Positions 44,919-52,774 of a DNA stretch of 64,000 nucleotides are shown here, piece after piece. The notes under the pieces were generated by a model, which was not told where the DNA came from, made no database searches, and saw only the letters and a program-made list of their open reading frames with translations. Every line of letters begins with the position of its first letter. Position 1 is the first letter of the stretch. This stretch comes from CAZLMW01 sp964560875 (GTDB lineage Bacteria; Myxococcota_A; UBA9042): the NCBI GenBank assembly GCA_964560875.1, contig CAZLMW010000024.1:1-64000 (forward strand), given 5' to 3'. The translations under genes were made by a program, and so were the position numbers.

Positions 44919-46154
44919 ATGCGTCTGCTTGTCACCGCCAACGAAGGCACCTCCCAGCTCGTAGCCGACGAATGTTCGGCCTTGGATCTGCGCGTCGGCA
45001 AGGTCCGTTGGGACGGCGTCGAGCTGACCGGCGGCTTCGCCAACGTCGCGAAACTGCTGGTATGGCTGCGTGTCGGCGAACGTGTCCTGGTACACTTGCA
45101 CACGTTCGACTGCCGGGACGCGCGCGATCTTTACGAAGGCACCCGCGAGGCGAAGTGGCTCGAATGGGTCGACTCATCCGCGACCGTCGGGGTCGTGGCC
45201 ACCGGCAAGCTGCCCGGCGATCGCAAGAGCCCACACGCGTTGCGCACCCACGTTTTCGCGGCGCAGAAGGTCAAGGACGCGCTGGTTGACGAGCTGCGCG
45301 GCGCCTTCGGACACCGCCCGGATATCGAGCTGCGCGATCCCGATGTGCAGGTGATCGTTCGCTTCTTCGGCAACCGCTGCAGCCTCTTTCTCGACGCTTC
45401 TGGCGCCCCACTACATCGTCGAGGCTACCGATTCACCGGCGTCGAAGCCCCCGTCAGCGAGACGTTGGCCGCGGCGATCCTGGCGGACACTGGCTTCGCA
45501 AGAGGCGACCGCCTCGTCGATCCGATGTGCGGCAGCGGCACCATCGCGATCGAAGCGGCGATGATCCACGCCGGGCTGGCCCCTGGTGCAGAGCGGGCTT
45601 TTGGCATCGAAAGGTGGCCCGTGCGGCGGCGCGAGGTTCGAAAGGCGCTCGACCGGGTCCGCAAAGATGCGCGAGCACGGCGACGGGCACTGAAACGGCC
45701 CAAGGACCGCCCGATCCTCGCGTCGGACATCGATCCGCAAGCCGTCGCAGCGACACGGCAGAACGCTCGAACGGCAGGGGTTGAGGGATTGATGCGCATC
45801 GTCGAAGCAGACGCGCGCGAGCTGAAAGCACCCGCGGCCCGAACCCACATCACCACCAACGTCCCGTGGGGCGAGCGAATCGGTGAAGAGCTCGAGGCGC
45901 TCTACGGCGACATGGGCAAGCGTGTGGCTTCGTTCGATGGCTGCCGCCTTGCGGTGTTGTCCGGACACGAGGGATTCGTCGACGCGTTCGGTTTGCGACC
46001 GGACCGCACAACAGAGCTCCGCAATGGGCGCCTGGACGTTCGGCTTCATCACTACGACATCGGCGCCAACGACCGCGACGCCAACGACCGCGACGCCAAC
46101 GACCGCGACGCCAACGACCGCGACGAAAGCGCTGAACAGACCGCTTCATCATGA
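44919..46154 (+). CDS. RlmK/L-type RNA methyltransferase with THUMP domain
   Basis: A 411-aa protein. N-terminal ferredoxin-like plus THUMP region to about 165 (RNA binding), then a Rossmann methyltransferase: DPMCGSGTIAIEAAMIHAGL (SAM motif), ASDIDPQAVAATRQNA and catalytic motif TTNVPWGERIGEEL. This matches the RlmL N-terminal half, which methylates a 23S rRNA guanine; a related guanine-N2 role is inferred. The last 20 residues consist mainly of four ANDRD units from a DNA tandem repeat. The stop overlaps the next gene by 4 nt. Confidence 0.82.
   Translation: MRLLVTANEGTSQLVADECSALDLRVGKVRWDGVELTGGFANVAKLLVWLRVGERVLVHLHTFDCRDARDLYEGTREAKWLEWVDSSATVGVVATGKLPGDRKSPHALRTHVFAAQKVKDALVDELRGAFGHRPDIELRDPDVQVIVRFFGNRCSLFLDASGAPLHRRGYRFTGVEAPVSETLAAAILADTGFARGDRLVDPMCGSGTIAIEAAMIHAGLAPGAERAFGIERWPVRRREVRKALDRVRKDARARRRALKRPKDRPILASDIDPQAVAATRQNARTAGVEGLMRIVEADARELKAPAARTHITTNVPWGERIGEELEALYGDMGKRVASFDGCRLAVLSGHEGFVDAFGLRPDRTTELRNGRLDVRLHHYDIGANDRDANDRDANDRDANDRDESAEQTASS
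46065..46124 (+). repeat. 15-bp tandem repeat, four identical units
   Basis: GCCAACGACCGCGAC four times in a row inside the 3' end of the methyltransferase gene, giving four ANDRD peptides. Each unit is a whole number of codons, so changes in copy number keep the frame. Confidence 0.95.
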
Positions 46155-47197
46155 CCGCCACCGCCAACATCGTTGTCGACACCTACGCGCCAGGTGGTCC
46201 CCAGCCCATCCTTGAAGCTGCCGCGCGCTTGTCGGTTCAGGGCGGCCCGCACATCGCGTTGGTCGGGGAAATCAGCGCGATGCGGTTGGCGCTCGATCAG
46301 CTCGGTTACGACCCGATGTACCTGCGACTGGTCGATTCAGGCGTTGCCTATCCGCACGAGACCGGCGATTCATTGGCCGGCGATCGCGCGGCCCGAAACG
46401 CCCTGCCCGCGGCGTTCAAGTTGCTGGGCAATGGCGACGCCGACGCGATGGTGACGGCATCCCGCGCGCCGCTCGTTCTCGACCTCGGCACCGAACACCT
46501 GGGCACAATCGCCGAAGGCCTGCCCGTCGCCCAGGCCGCTGTCTTCCCAACGATGCCCCGCCGCAGCAGCGACGACCCGCTCGCCTTGCTGGTCGATGTC
46601 TCGGGTCGTAACGCCGGCGGGGCCCACGCCTTGTGTGCCTTCGCCTTGCTCGGCGCCGCTTACACCCGGGTGGTCTCCGGCGTGCGCGAACCCCACGTTG
46701 CCCTGTTGTCGACCGAGCTCTCGGCGCAATCGGGTCCGGAAATCGTGGTCGACGCGCACGCGGGTCTGAAAACGGCGCCGGGGATGCACTTTGTCGGCAA
46801 TATCCGTGCCACGGATCTGCCGCGCGGGCTCGCCGACGTGGTTGTTGCCGACGGTTTCGCGGGCCACGCGGTCCACGGCCTGCTCGACGCGCTGACCGAG
46901 CTGACCGTCGACGCCGCCCGGTACGCATGGAAGACCAAAGTCAGCTGGCGGGTCGCGATGCGGTTGCTCAAGAAAGGCGTCGGGATGCTCAAACGTGTCT
47001 CGGAGTTCAAAGAGTATGGCGGCGCGCCGGTCCTCGGTTTGAAGCGCACGGTCATTCTTGCGGCGCCAGGCTCGCCCTCCCTGGCCCTGGCCAACGCGGT
47101 GAAGCTGGCGGCGAAATGCAGCAGGCGCGGGCTCGATGACGAGGTGCGCCGTGTCATTGGCATGACCGACGCGTGGCAGCCGCCGGAGTCGCCGTGA
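46151..47197 (+). CDS. PlsX-like phosphate acyltransferase
   Basis: A 348-aa protein related to PlsX, the enzyme that makes acyl-phosphate from acyl-ACP for phospholipid synthesis. Matching blocks: ALLVDVSGRNAGGAHALCAF, MHFVGNIRATDLPRGLADVV and VADGFAGHAVHGLLDALTEL. The N-terminal glycine-rich block (VDTYAPGGPQPIL) differs from the usual DAMGGD, so it may be a divergent paralogue rather than the main PlsX. It overlaps the methyltransferase stop and the next gene's start, so three genes are coupled. rpmF and fabH, the usual plsX neighbours, are absent. Confidence 0.72.
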   Translation: MTATANIVVDTYAPGGPQPILEAAARLSVQGGPHIALVGEISAMRLALDQLGYDPMYLRLVDSGVAYPHETGDSLAGDRAARNALPAAFKLLGNGDADAMVTASRAPLVLDLGTEHLGTIAEGLPVAQAAVFPTMPRRSSDDPLALLVDVSGRNAGGAHALCAFALLGAAYTRVVSGVREPHVALLSTELSAQSGPEIVVDAHAGLKTAPGMHFVGNIRATDLPRGLADVVVADGFAGHAVHGLLDALTELTVDAARYAWKTKVSWRVAMRLLKKGVGMLKRVSEFKEYGGAPVLGLKRTVILAAPGSPSLALANAVKLAAKCSRRGLDDEVRRVIGMTDAWQPPESP

Positions 47198-48327
47198 CCG
47201 CGAAGTCGCCCCGGGCCGCCTCGGAGTCGTCCGGCGCCGACGCGACGATCGTCACACCCGACGTGGTCTACCGTTGGGACCTCGACAAGACCTACATCCA
47301 GACCGATTTCCACAGCTGGCGCGGCATCTACCGGGCCGCCATGGAGTCGGCCGCGCAGAAAAAGCCCGTGCCGGGAATGCGCACGCTGTTGCAGAACCTG
47401 TCGGCGACTCGTGAAGCCCGCATCATCGTCGTTTCGGGCAGCCCCGAGATGCTCCGCGGCCGCTTCGAAGAGATGTTCGCGCTGCACAACCTCCGCTGCG
47501 ATCGCCTGGTGCTCAAGGGCTGGGCCGCCGCCATCAGCCGCGGTCGATGGCGCAACATCCGCGGCCAGGTCGCCTACAAGCTCCGCGCGCACATCGAGAC
47601 GCGCCTCTGGCTGCAGGCCGGCCATGTCGAGGCCCCTGAGTTCTGTTTTGGCGACGACGCCGAAGTCGACGCGCTCATCTATTGCCTGTACGCCGACGCC
47701 TGCTCACGACGGGTCGACGCGACGCGGTTGCGCGATCTGCTCTTTCGAAGCGGCGCCTATGACGACGAAGTCGGCGAGATCTTGCGGTTGCTCGCCGAGC
47801 TGCCGCGGCACGATCCGGTCGGACGCATCTTCATTCACCTCGACGCCTATTCGCCGCCAGCCCGATATCGCGCCTACCTCGGCCGCGTAAAGGCGACGTT
47901 CAACGCGTTCCAGATCGCCGTCTCCCTGCGCGACGCCGGACACGCAGCCGACAGCACCGTCTCGACGGTGGCCGACGCCATGGTCAATGAATACCGGGTC
48001 GACGCGCATGGCATCGCCGGCTCGATCGAAGACGCGGTGTCGCGCGGATTGTGCTCGGTCGACACCGCTCGCCACCTGTGCGCCGATGTTCTGCCCGACA
48101 GCGACGCGGGGTCCGTCGGATTCGATCGCGCGTTCGGCGGTCGGGTCGATCGGCGCATCCAGGACTTGCCTGTCCAGGTGCCGCCAACCGACGTCCAACC
48201 GCTTCCCTACGAGCAGCTCATCGTCGACGAGGCCGCGTTTTCGGCCGCTCGGCGCATGGCGCGAAAGACCGCCGCGAAGATCGGCGGGATCGCCGAATTC
48301 CTCGATCCGCGGCGCAATCACCGGTAG
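47194..48327 (+). CDS. HAD-type phosphatase, App1/DUF2183-like
   Basis: A 377-aa protein from the GTG at 47194 (GTGA overlap with the PlsX-like stop); a GTG at 47173 is an alternative. All four HAD motifs are visible: DLDKTYIQTD, VVSGSPEML, the Lys in GQVAYKLRAHIE, and FGDDAEVDA. The arrangement resembles App1-type (DUF2183) phosphatidate phosphatases. The C-terminal half (about 200-377) is unknown. Coupling to a PlsX-like gene suggests a lipid phosphate role (inference). Confidence 0.68.
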   Translation: MTAKSPRAASESSGADATIVTPDVVYRWDLDKTYIQTDFHSWRGIYRAAMESAAQKKPVPGMRTLLQNLSATREARIIVVSGSPEMLRGRFEEMFALHNLRCDRLVLKGWAAAISRGRWRNIRGQVAYKLRAHIETRLWLQAGHVEAPEFCFGDDAEVDALIYCLYADACSRRVDATRLRDLLFRSGAYDDEVGEILRLLAELPRHDPVGRIFIHLDAYSPPARYRAYLGRVKATFNAFQIAVSLRDAGHAADSTVSTVADAMVNEYRVDAHGIAGSIEDAVSRGLCSVDTARHLCADVLPDSDAGSVGFDRAFGGRVDRRIQDLPVQVPPTDVQPLPYEQLIVDEAAFSAARRMARKTAAKIGGIAEFLDPRRNHR

Positions 48328-48375
48328 AAGCCGGTGCCGCATTCTTGGGGTAGGCGCGCTCCATAAGGCCGCTGC

Positions 48376-48403
48376 ATTCGTCGTTTTTTTGCGTGCGGCG
48401 AAT
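48376..48403. terminator. possible hairpin after the HAD gene
   Basis: ATTCGTCG and CGGCGAAT pair (one G-U) around a loop that contains seven Ts. The T-run is in the loop rather than after the stem, so termination is uncertain. Confidence 0.3.
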
Positions 48404-48531
48404 AGCATGCCCACGATGGCGTTAAGAGGTATGTACGCGCGTCAGCCGACGCTGGTGACACCTCAGCCGTTTCGCGGTGTTGGATCACGACAACCCCACG
48501 TTCGCCGAAGCGCCGCGAGTTGGAGAGTGAA

Positions 48532-48936
48532 ATGGGAGCCCAGACCCGCCAAATCCGCGCCGTCTACCGCGAGAGCGCGACGTTCCGCGTCGGCAAGAGC
48601 GACACGACCCAGCTTGTCTCGACCTTCATCTTCACCGCAGGCCTCGCCGCGGCGCTCCTCGCCGGCTCCACGCGCTTTGATCACAACAGCGCGATGCAGG
48701 AATGGCTGCGCTTTGGTTCGGTGCTCGTGCTCGTTCTCGGCTGCGTCGGGATCGGCGCAAAGCTCGTCAGCACCGGCCTGGAAGAGATCCGTCAGCTCGA
48801 CAACCCGACCGAGACGACCATCACGATGCCGCTGCACCTGCGGCCGAGTCGTCGCCACTCGACCATGCGCGTCGCGATCGGCGTCGTGGTCGGCGCGGTC
48901 ATCCCTGTCGGCGTGATGATCGCCAGCGCTATCTGA
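48532..48936 (+). CDS. small membrane protein of unknown function
   Basis: A 134-aa protein from the ATG at 48532 with GGAG upstream. Three hydrophobic segments: about 31-47 (TFIFTAGLAAALLAGST), 64-82 (LVLVLGCVGIGAKLVSTG) and 112-131 (AIGVVVGAVIPVGVMIASAI). No known motif. It precedes amrS by 60 nt; a functional link is unproven. Confidence 0.55.
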   Translation: MGAQTRQIRAVYRESATFRVGKSDTTQLVSTFIFTAGLAAALLAGSTRFDHNSAMQEWLRFGSVLVLVLGCVGIGAKLVSTGLEEIRQLDNPTETTITMPLHLRPSRRHSTMRVAIGVVVGAVIPVGVMIASAI

Positions 48937-48996
48937 GCGCCATCTGAACGGTACGAAAGCGACACGAATCGTCGGCCGGCTTGGTATGGTCGGGTT

Positions 48997-50118
48997 GTGG
49001 CTGACCTGACCCTCAAACGCGTTCACCTCGAAAACGACCCGAGCGTCGTGCCCGTCGACTATTTCCACGCCCTCGACGGCGGCCGGCTCCAGTGCGATCT
49101 CTGCCCGCGGGCCTGCAAACTGCGCGATGGTCAACGCGGCTTGTGCTTCGTGCGCGGACGCATCGGCGACGAGATGGTGCTCACGACCTGGGGACGCAGC
49201 AGCGGCTTTTGCGTCGATCCGATCGAGAAAAAGCCCCTCAACCACTTCCTGCCCGGCTCGCCCGTGCTGAGCTTTGGCACCGCCGGGTGCAACCTCTCCT
49301 GCTCGTTTTGCCAGAACTGGGACATCAGCAAATCGCGACAGATGGACACCCTCGCCTCGATCGCGGGTCCCGCCGACATCGCCGCCGCCGCCGCATCGAC
49401 AGGCAGTCGTTCGGTCGCGTTCACGTACAACGATCCGGTCATCTTCCTCGAGTACGCGCGCGACGTCGCTGCCGCTTGCCACGAACAAGACATCAAGACA
49501 GTCGCGGTGACCGCCGGCTACATCACCGATGACGCGCGCCCCGATTTCTTCCGCTTCATCGACGCCGCCAACGTCGACCTCAAGGCGTTCGCGAACGCGT
49601 TCTATCGCAAGCAGTGCGGCGGCGAGTTGCAGCCGGTGCTGGACACGCTCAACTACCTCGTCAACGAAACCGACGTATGGGTCGAGATCACAACGCTGCT
49701 CATCCCGGGCCTCAACGACTCGGCCGACGAGCTTCAGCGGCTCGCCGAGTGGTGCGTCTCGACCCTCGGGCCGGACGTTCCCGTGCACTTCTCCGCGTTT
49801 CATCCCGACTACAAGCTGACCGACCGCGGCCGAACCCCTGTGCAAACCCTGCGCAAAGCCCGACGCATCTGCATGGCCGCGGGGATGCGCTACGTCTACA
49901 CCGGCAACGTGCACGACAAGGATGGAGACACCACCTTGTGCCACGGCTGTGGCGAGCCGGTCATCGTGCGCGATTGGTACGAGCTGAGCCGCTACGAGCT
50001 GGACGACAGCGGGCATTGCCGGTCATGCGGCACGCAAATCCCCGGGCGCTTTGACGGACCTGCCGGCGACTGGGGCCGCAAACGGATGCCGCTTTCGACA
50101 CGCGGCGTTGCGCACTGA
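48997..50118 (+). CDS. amrS: AmmeMemoRadiSam system radical SAM enzyme
   Basis: A 373-aa radical SAM protein. N-terminal Cys cluster (QCDLCPRACKL then RGLCFVRGR), then the cluster motif GCNLSCSFCQNWDIS (C-x3-C-x2-C), VAFTYNDPVIFLEYA and the SAM-binding barrel. The C-terminus has a second Cys cluster (LCHGCGEPVIVRDWY then HCRSCG). This is the signature of the AmrS partner of AMMECR1 and MEMO proteins. The start codon is GTG. It converges on amrA-amrB with 5 nt between stops. The reaction of this system is not securely known. Confidence 0.9.
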   Translation: MADLTLKRVHLENDPSVVPVDYFHALDGGRLQCDLCPRACKLRDGQRGLCFVRGRIGDEMVLTTWGRSSGFCVDPIEKKPLNHFLPGSPVLSFGTAGCNLSCSFCQNWDISKSRQMDTLASIAGPADIAAAAASTGSRSVAFTYNDPVIFLEYARDVAAACHEQDIKTVAVTAGYITDDARPDFFRFIDAANVDLKAFANAFYRKQCGGELQPVLDTLNYLVNETDVWVEITTLLIPGLNDSADELQRLAEWCVSTLGPDVPVHFSAFHPDYKLTDRGRTPVQTLRKARRICMAAGMRYVYTGNVHDKDGDTTLCHGCGEPVIVRDWYELSRYELDDSGHCRSCGTQIPGRFDGPAGDWGRKRMPLSTRGVAH

Positions 50119-50123
50119 GCGAT

Positions 50124-50726
50124 TCAGGCGCGCGCAGGTTTGGGCGCCGGCCACTTCTGCACCTGGTAGGTCGATGCCTGGGTCGCCGCGGACCAGGAAC
50201 CCGACGTGATTCCCGCTTTGCGTTGCAGCGCGGCCACGAACAATTCGGCGTCCGGCAGGCTCTCCCACACCGATGGCAGAAACGTGGCGACGCGCGCGCC
50301 ATCCCGCAGAATCAAGCCATCCACACCGGGCCGCAGGTTGCCCAGCAGCTGTTCCCGCGTGGTAGCGGGCACAGGGTTCGCCGGGCCCAGAACCGAAATC
50401 TCTGCTGTCAGTCCCGGCCATTCTTGCGGGGTCAGCGGATCGAAACGGGGATCCTTGAACGCCGCGGCGAACGCATGGTCGATGACGTCCTGGCCCAACG
50501 ACTGGTAGGCGCGCGTCGTGCCGATGCAGCCACGCAGCTCGCCGTTTCGATGCAGCGTGACGAAGCAAGCGCCGTCCTCCCGCAGCCACAAATCACCGCC
50601 CGACATCCGCATCGGGCCCGTGGTCCCAAGTTCGGACAAGTAGGCGCCTCGGTGGAGCCCATCGGCGATCGACTGCCACGCCAGGTGGGACAAGATGGCC
50701 TGCTGCTCGATGGTCAGAGTCGTCAT
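50124..50726 (-). CDS. amrA: AMMECR1-domain protein (AmmeMemoRadiSam A)
   Basis: A 200-aa AMMECR1-fold protein. Signature: ACFVTLHRNGELRGCIGTTR near residue 55, then RFDPLTPQEWPGLTAEISVL and LILRDGARVATFLPSVWESL. The core RGCIG with its conserved Cys is intact. It overlaps the stop of amrB by 4 nt. AMMECR1 domains occur in all kingdoms; with MEMO and the radical SAM enzyme it forms a conserved trio. The molecular role is unresolved. Confidence 0.92.
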   Translation of the reverse strand: MTTLTIEQQAILSHLAWQSIADGLHRGAYLSELGTTGPMRMSGGDLWLREDGACFVTLHRNGELRGCIGTTRAYQSLGQDVIDHAFAAAFKDPRFDPLTPQEWPGLTAEISVLGPANPVPATTREQLLGNLRPGVDGLILRDGARVATFLPSVWESLPDAELFVAALQRKAGITSGSWSAATQASTYQVQKWPAPKPARA

Positions 50727-51520
50727 GAAGCGCCCGGCCAGAAGAGGTAGCTGCCATACCCCACAACCCGAAGCGGATCGCCGGCTGTGTCGGCCGACGT
50801 GCGCACATCGACGGTCGCCATGGTCATGTCGCGCCGCTTGGCTTCGGCAAGCAGTCCACAAATCGGGTAGCGGCCGCAAGCATCCGCATCGAGCATCGCA
50901 TCGGCATCCATCGCTTCGATTACCGCGGTGGTCGATGCGTCGACTTGTTTGGCGTGATCCTGGGCGAAGAAGTGGCTGAGGTCGCTGCTGATGACGATCA
51001 AGGTCTCGTCGCCACCCCAAATCGATCGAAGCAAGGAAGCGCCATGTTGAACCTCGATGACGCCGACGGCGACCGGCACCAGCTCGAAGTCTCCGAGCGC
51101 CCGCTGCATGAACGGCAGGTGGATTTCGAGGCTGTGTTCGGGTCCATGAGCGCGATCGCTGGCCATGACGTCGGGGCGCGCTGCGATTCTGTCCAGGGTC
51201 GGGCGGTCGAGGGGTATGTCACCCAGCGGTGTGCGCCAGGCGTCGACGGTGGGGACGACGAATCCGCGGAAACCGAAGTGGTGAGATGGACCGAGCAAGA
51301 CGACGCGCTTGATGCGATCGGCCGCCGCTTCGACGCTTGCATAGGCGGTCGCGGCGATGGGGCCGCTGTAGATGATGCCTGCATGGGGCGCGATCATGGC
51401 CTTGGGCGCGGGCACGTCGAGCGCGACGCGATTTCTCCAAACGCGGTCCAACAACGCGGTCAACGACCCCTCGTCGGCTGGATAGAACGTCCCGGCGATG
51501 GCGGGTGGTCGGACCTGCAT
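50723..51520 (-). CDS. amrB: MEMO-family protein (AmmeMemoRadiSam B)
   Basis: A 265-aa MEMO1-family protein, a fold related to extradiol dioxygenases and LigB. Start at 51520 with GGAG. Seen: RPPAIAGTFYPADEG, MIAPHAGIIYSGPIAATAYA with the first His, VLLGPSHHFGFRGFV, GPEHSLEIHLPFMQ, SSDLSHFFAQDHAK and the Cys near CGRYPICGLL. These are the conserved copper/iron ligand-type residues of the family. It is the first gene of the amrB-amrA pair. Confidence 0.93.
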   Translation of the reverse strand: MQVRPPAIAGTFYPADEGSLTALLDRVWRNRVALDVPAPKAMIAPHAGIIYSGPIAATAYASVEAAADRIKRVVLLGPSHHFGFRGFVVPTVDAWRTPLGDIPLDRPTLDRIAARPDVMASDRAHGPEHSLEIHLPFMQRALGDFELVPVAVGVIEVQHGASLLRSIWGGDETLIVISSDLSHFFAQDHAKQVDASTTAVIEAMDADAMLDADACGRYPICGLLAEAKRRDMTMATVDVRTSADTAGDPLRVVGYGSYLFWPGAS

Positions 51521-51613
51521 CGGCTCTCCACGGGTTGGGCAACAACGCGACGACCGGGCGCTGGCGCATCGGCTGCGGTTGGGTAACGTGCATATCCAAT
51601 GTAGGTGAATTCG

Positions 51614-52669
51614 ATGTCTGAACCCACCATCCTCGTCGACGATTCGCTGCTGACCGGCGCGGTTAATGTGTTGCCGATGCACTGGCTCGAAGGGGCGCGC
51701 GTCGTGGCGTACACAAGCGGCTCACTGGCCGACGCGCCATTGCACGAAGCCGACGGATTGTTGCTGCGCTCGGTGACCCGTGTCGGCCCAGAAGAGATCG
51801 CTCGCGCTGGCAAGTTGGCCGGGGTCGCCACCCTTTCGTCGGGGACCGATCACGTCGACGAAGACGCCCTGGACGCACGAGGAATCGGCTTCTTCACCGG
51901 TCGTGGCGGCAACGCGATCGCCGTCGCCGATTGGGTTCATTGGTCGCTATGGTGCGCGTCCGGCCGCGGTTCGCGCGAAGGCTTTTTACAGGGGAAGACA
52001 GCCCTCGTCGTGGGCTGCGGGGCGGTCGGGACCCTGGTCGATGAACGCCTGCGGCAGCTGGGAGCGACCACGATCTTGTGCGATCCACCACGGGCACGCC
52101 GCGACTCCGGATTCGCGTCCATGGAGATCGACGCCGCGCTGGCGATAGCACCCGAAATCATCACGTTGCACACACCGCTTGTACGCGCGGGAGCCGACGC
52201 GACCCTTCACTTGCTCGACGCCGATCGATTGCAGCGTTGTCGCGACGCGATCGTGATCAACGCGGCCCGCGGCGATGTTCTGGATGCAACGAGCGCCGCC
52301 GAGCTGCGCCGACAAGGGCACCTCGCCGGTCTCTACCTGGACACGTTCCCCAACGAACCCAACGTCGACGCGGCGCTCGTCCAAGCCTGCGACGCCGCCA
52401 CCCCACACGTCGGAGGCCACAGCATCGAGGGCAAGCTCCGGGTCGCCGCCTGGCCGCTCGCCGCGCTCCGAAAACACCTGGGGTTGCCGCCGGTCATCGA
52501 GCTGCAGGCCGCGATCGACTCGGCCATCGCCGATCGACCCGCGGATCGTACCGAGGATCCTTTCGCTTCGTTGGACGAAACCGACGCCGAATTCCGAGCA
52601 GACCCAGGGCCATTCCGTCGTCACCGGGGCGGCCAATTCCGGACCGAGAGGGTCCTTTACATCCAATGA
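51614..52669 (+). CDS. pdxB: erythronate-4-phosphate dehydrogenase
   Basis: A 351-aa NAD-dependent D-2-hydroxyacid dehydrogenase of the PdxB type, in DXP-dependent pyridoxal phosphate synthesis. Start at 51614. Seen: LLLRSVTRVGPEEIARAG, SGTDHVDEDALDARGIGFFT, GNAIAVADWVHWSL, the NAD site VVGCGAVGTLVDERLRQLGA, catalytic Arg in NAARGDVLD, Glu in FPNEPNVD and His in TPHVGGHSIEGKLR. The C-terminal dimer domain is shorter than in E. coli and ends in an acidic/Arg-rich tail. Other hydroxyacid dehydrogenases are possible, but the PdxB blocks fit best. Confidence 0.82.
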   Translation: MSEPTILVDDSLLTGAVNVLPMHWLEGARVVAYTSGSLADAPLHEADGLLLRSVTRVGPEEIARAGKLAGVATLSSGTDHVDEDALDARGIGFFTGRGGNAIAVADWVHWSLWCASGRGSREGFLQGKTALVVGCGAVGTLVDERLRQLGATTILCDPPRARRDSGFASMEIDAALAIAPEIITLHTPLVRAGADATLHLLDADRLQRCRDAIVINAARGDVLDATSAAELRRQGHLAGLYLDTFPNEPNVDAALVQACDAATPHVGGHSIEGKLRVAAWPLAALRKHLGLPPVIELQAAIDSAIADRPADRTEDPFASLDETDAEFRADPGPFRRHRGGQFRTERVLYIQ

Positions 52670-52774
52670 TTTCATTTGCCCTACGCGACCGCTAGACTGC
52701 CCCGGGTTTTGCACCACCCGACACGATCCGCTGCAATGCTTCCGGCTCGATCCCACCGGTCAAACGGAGACCTG

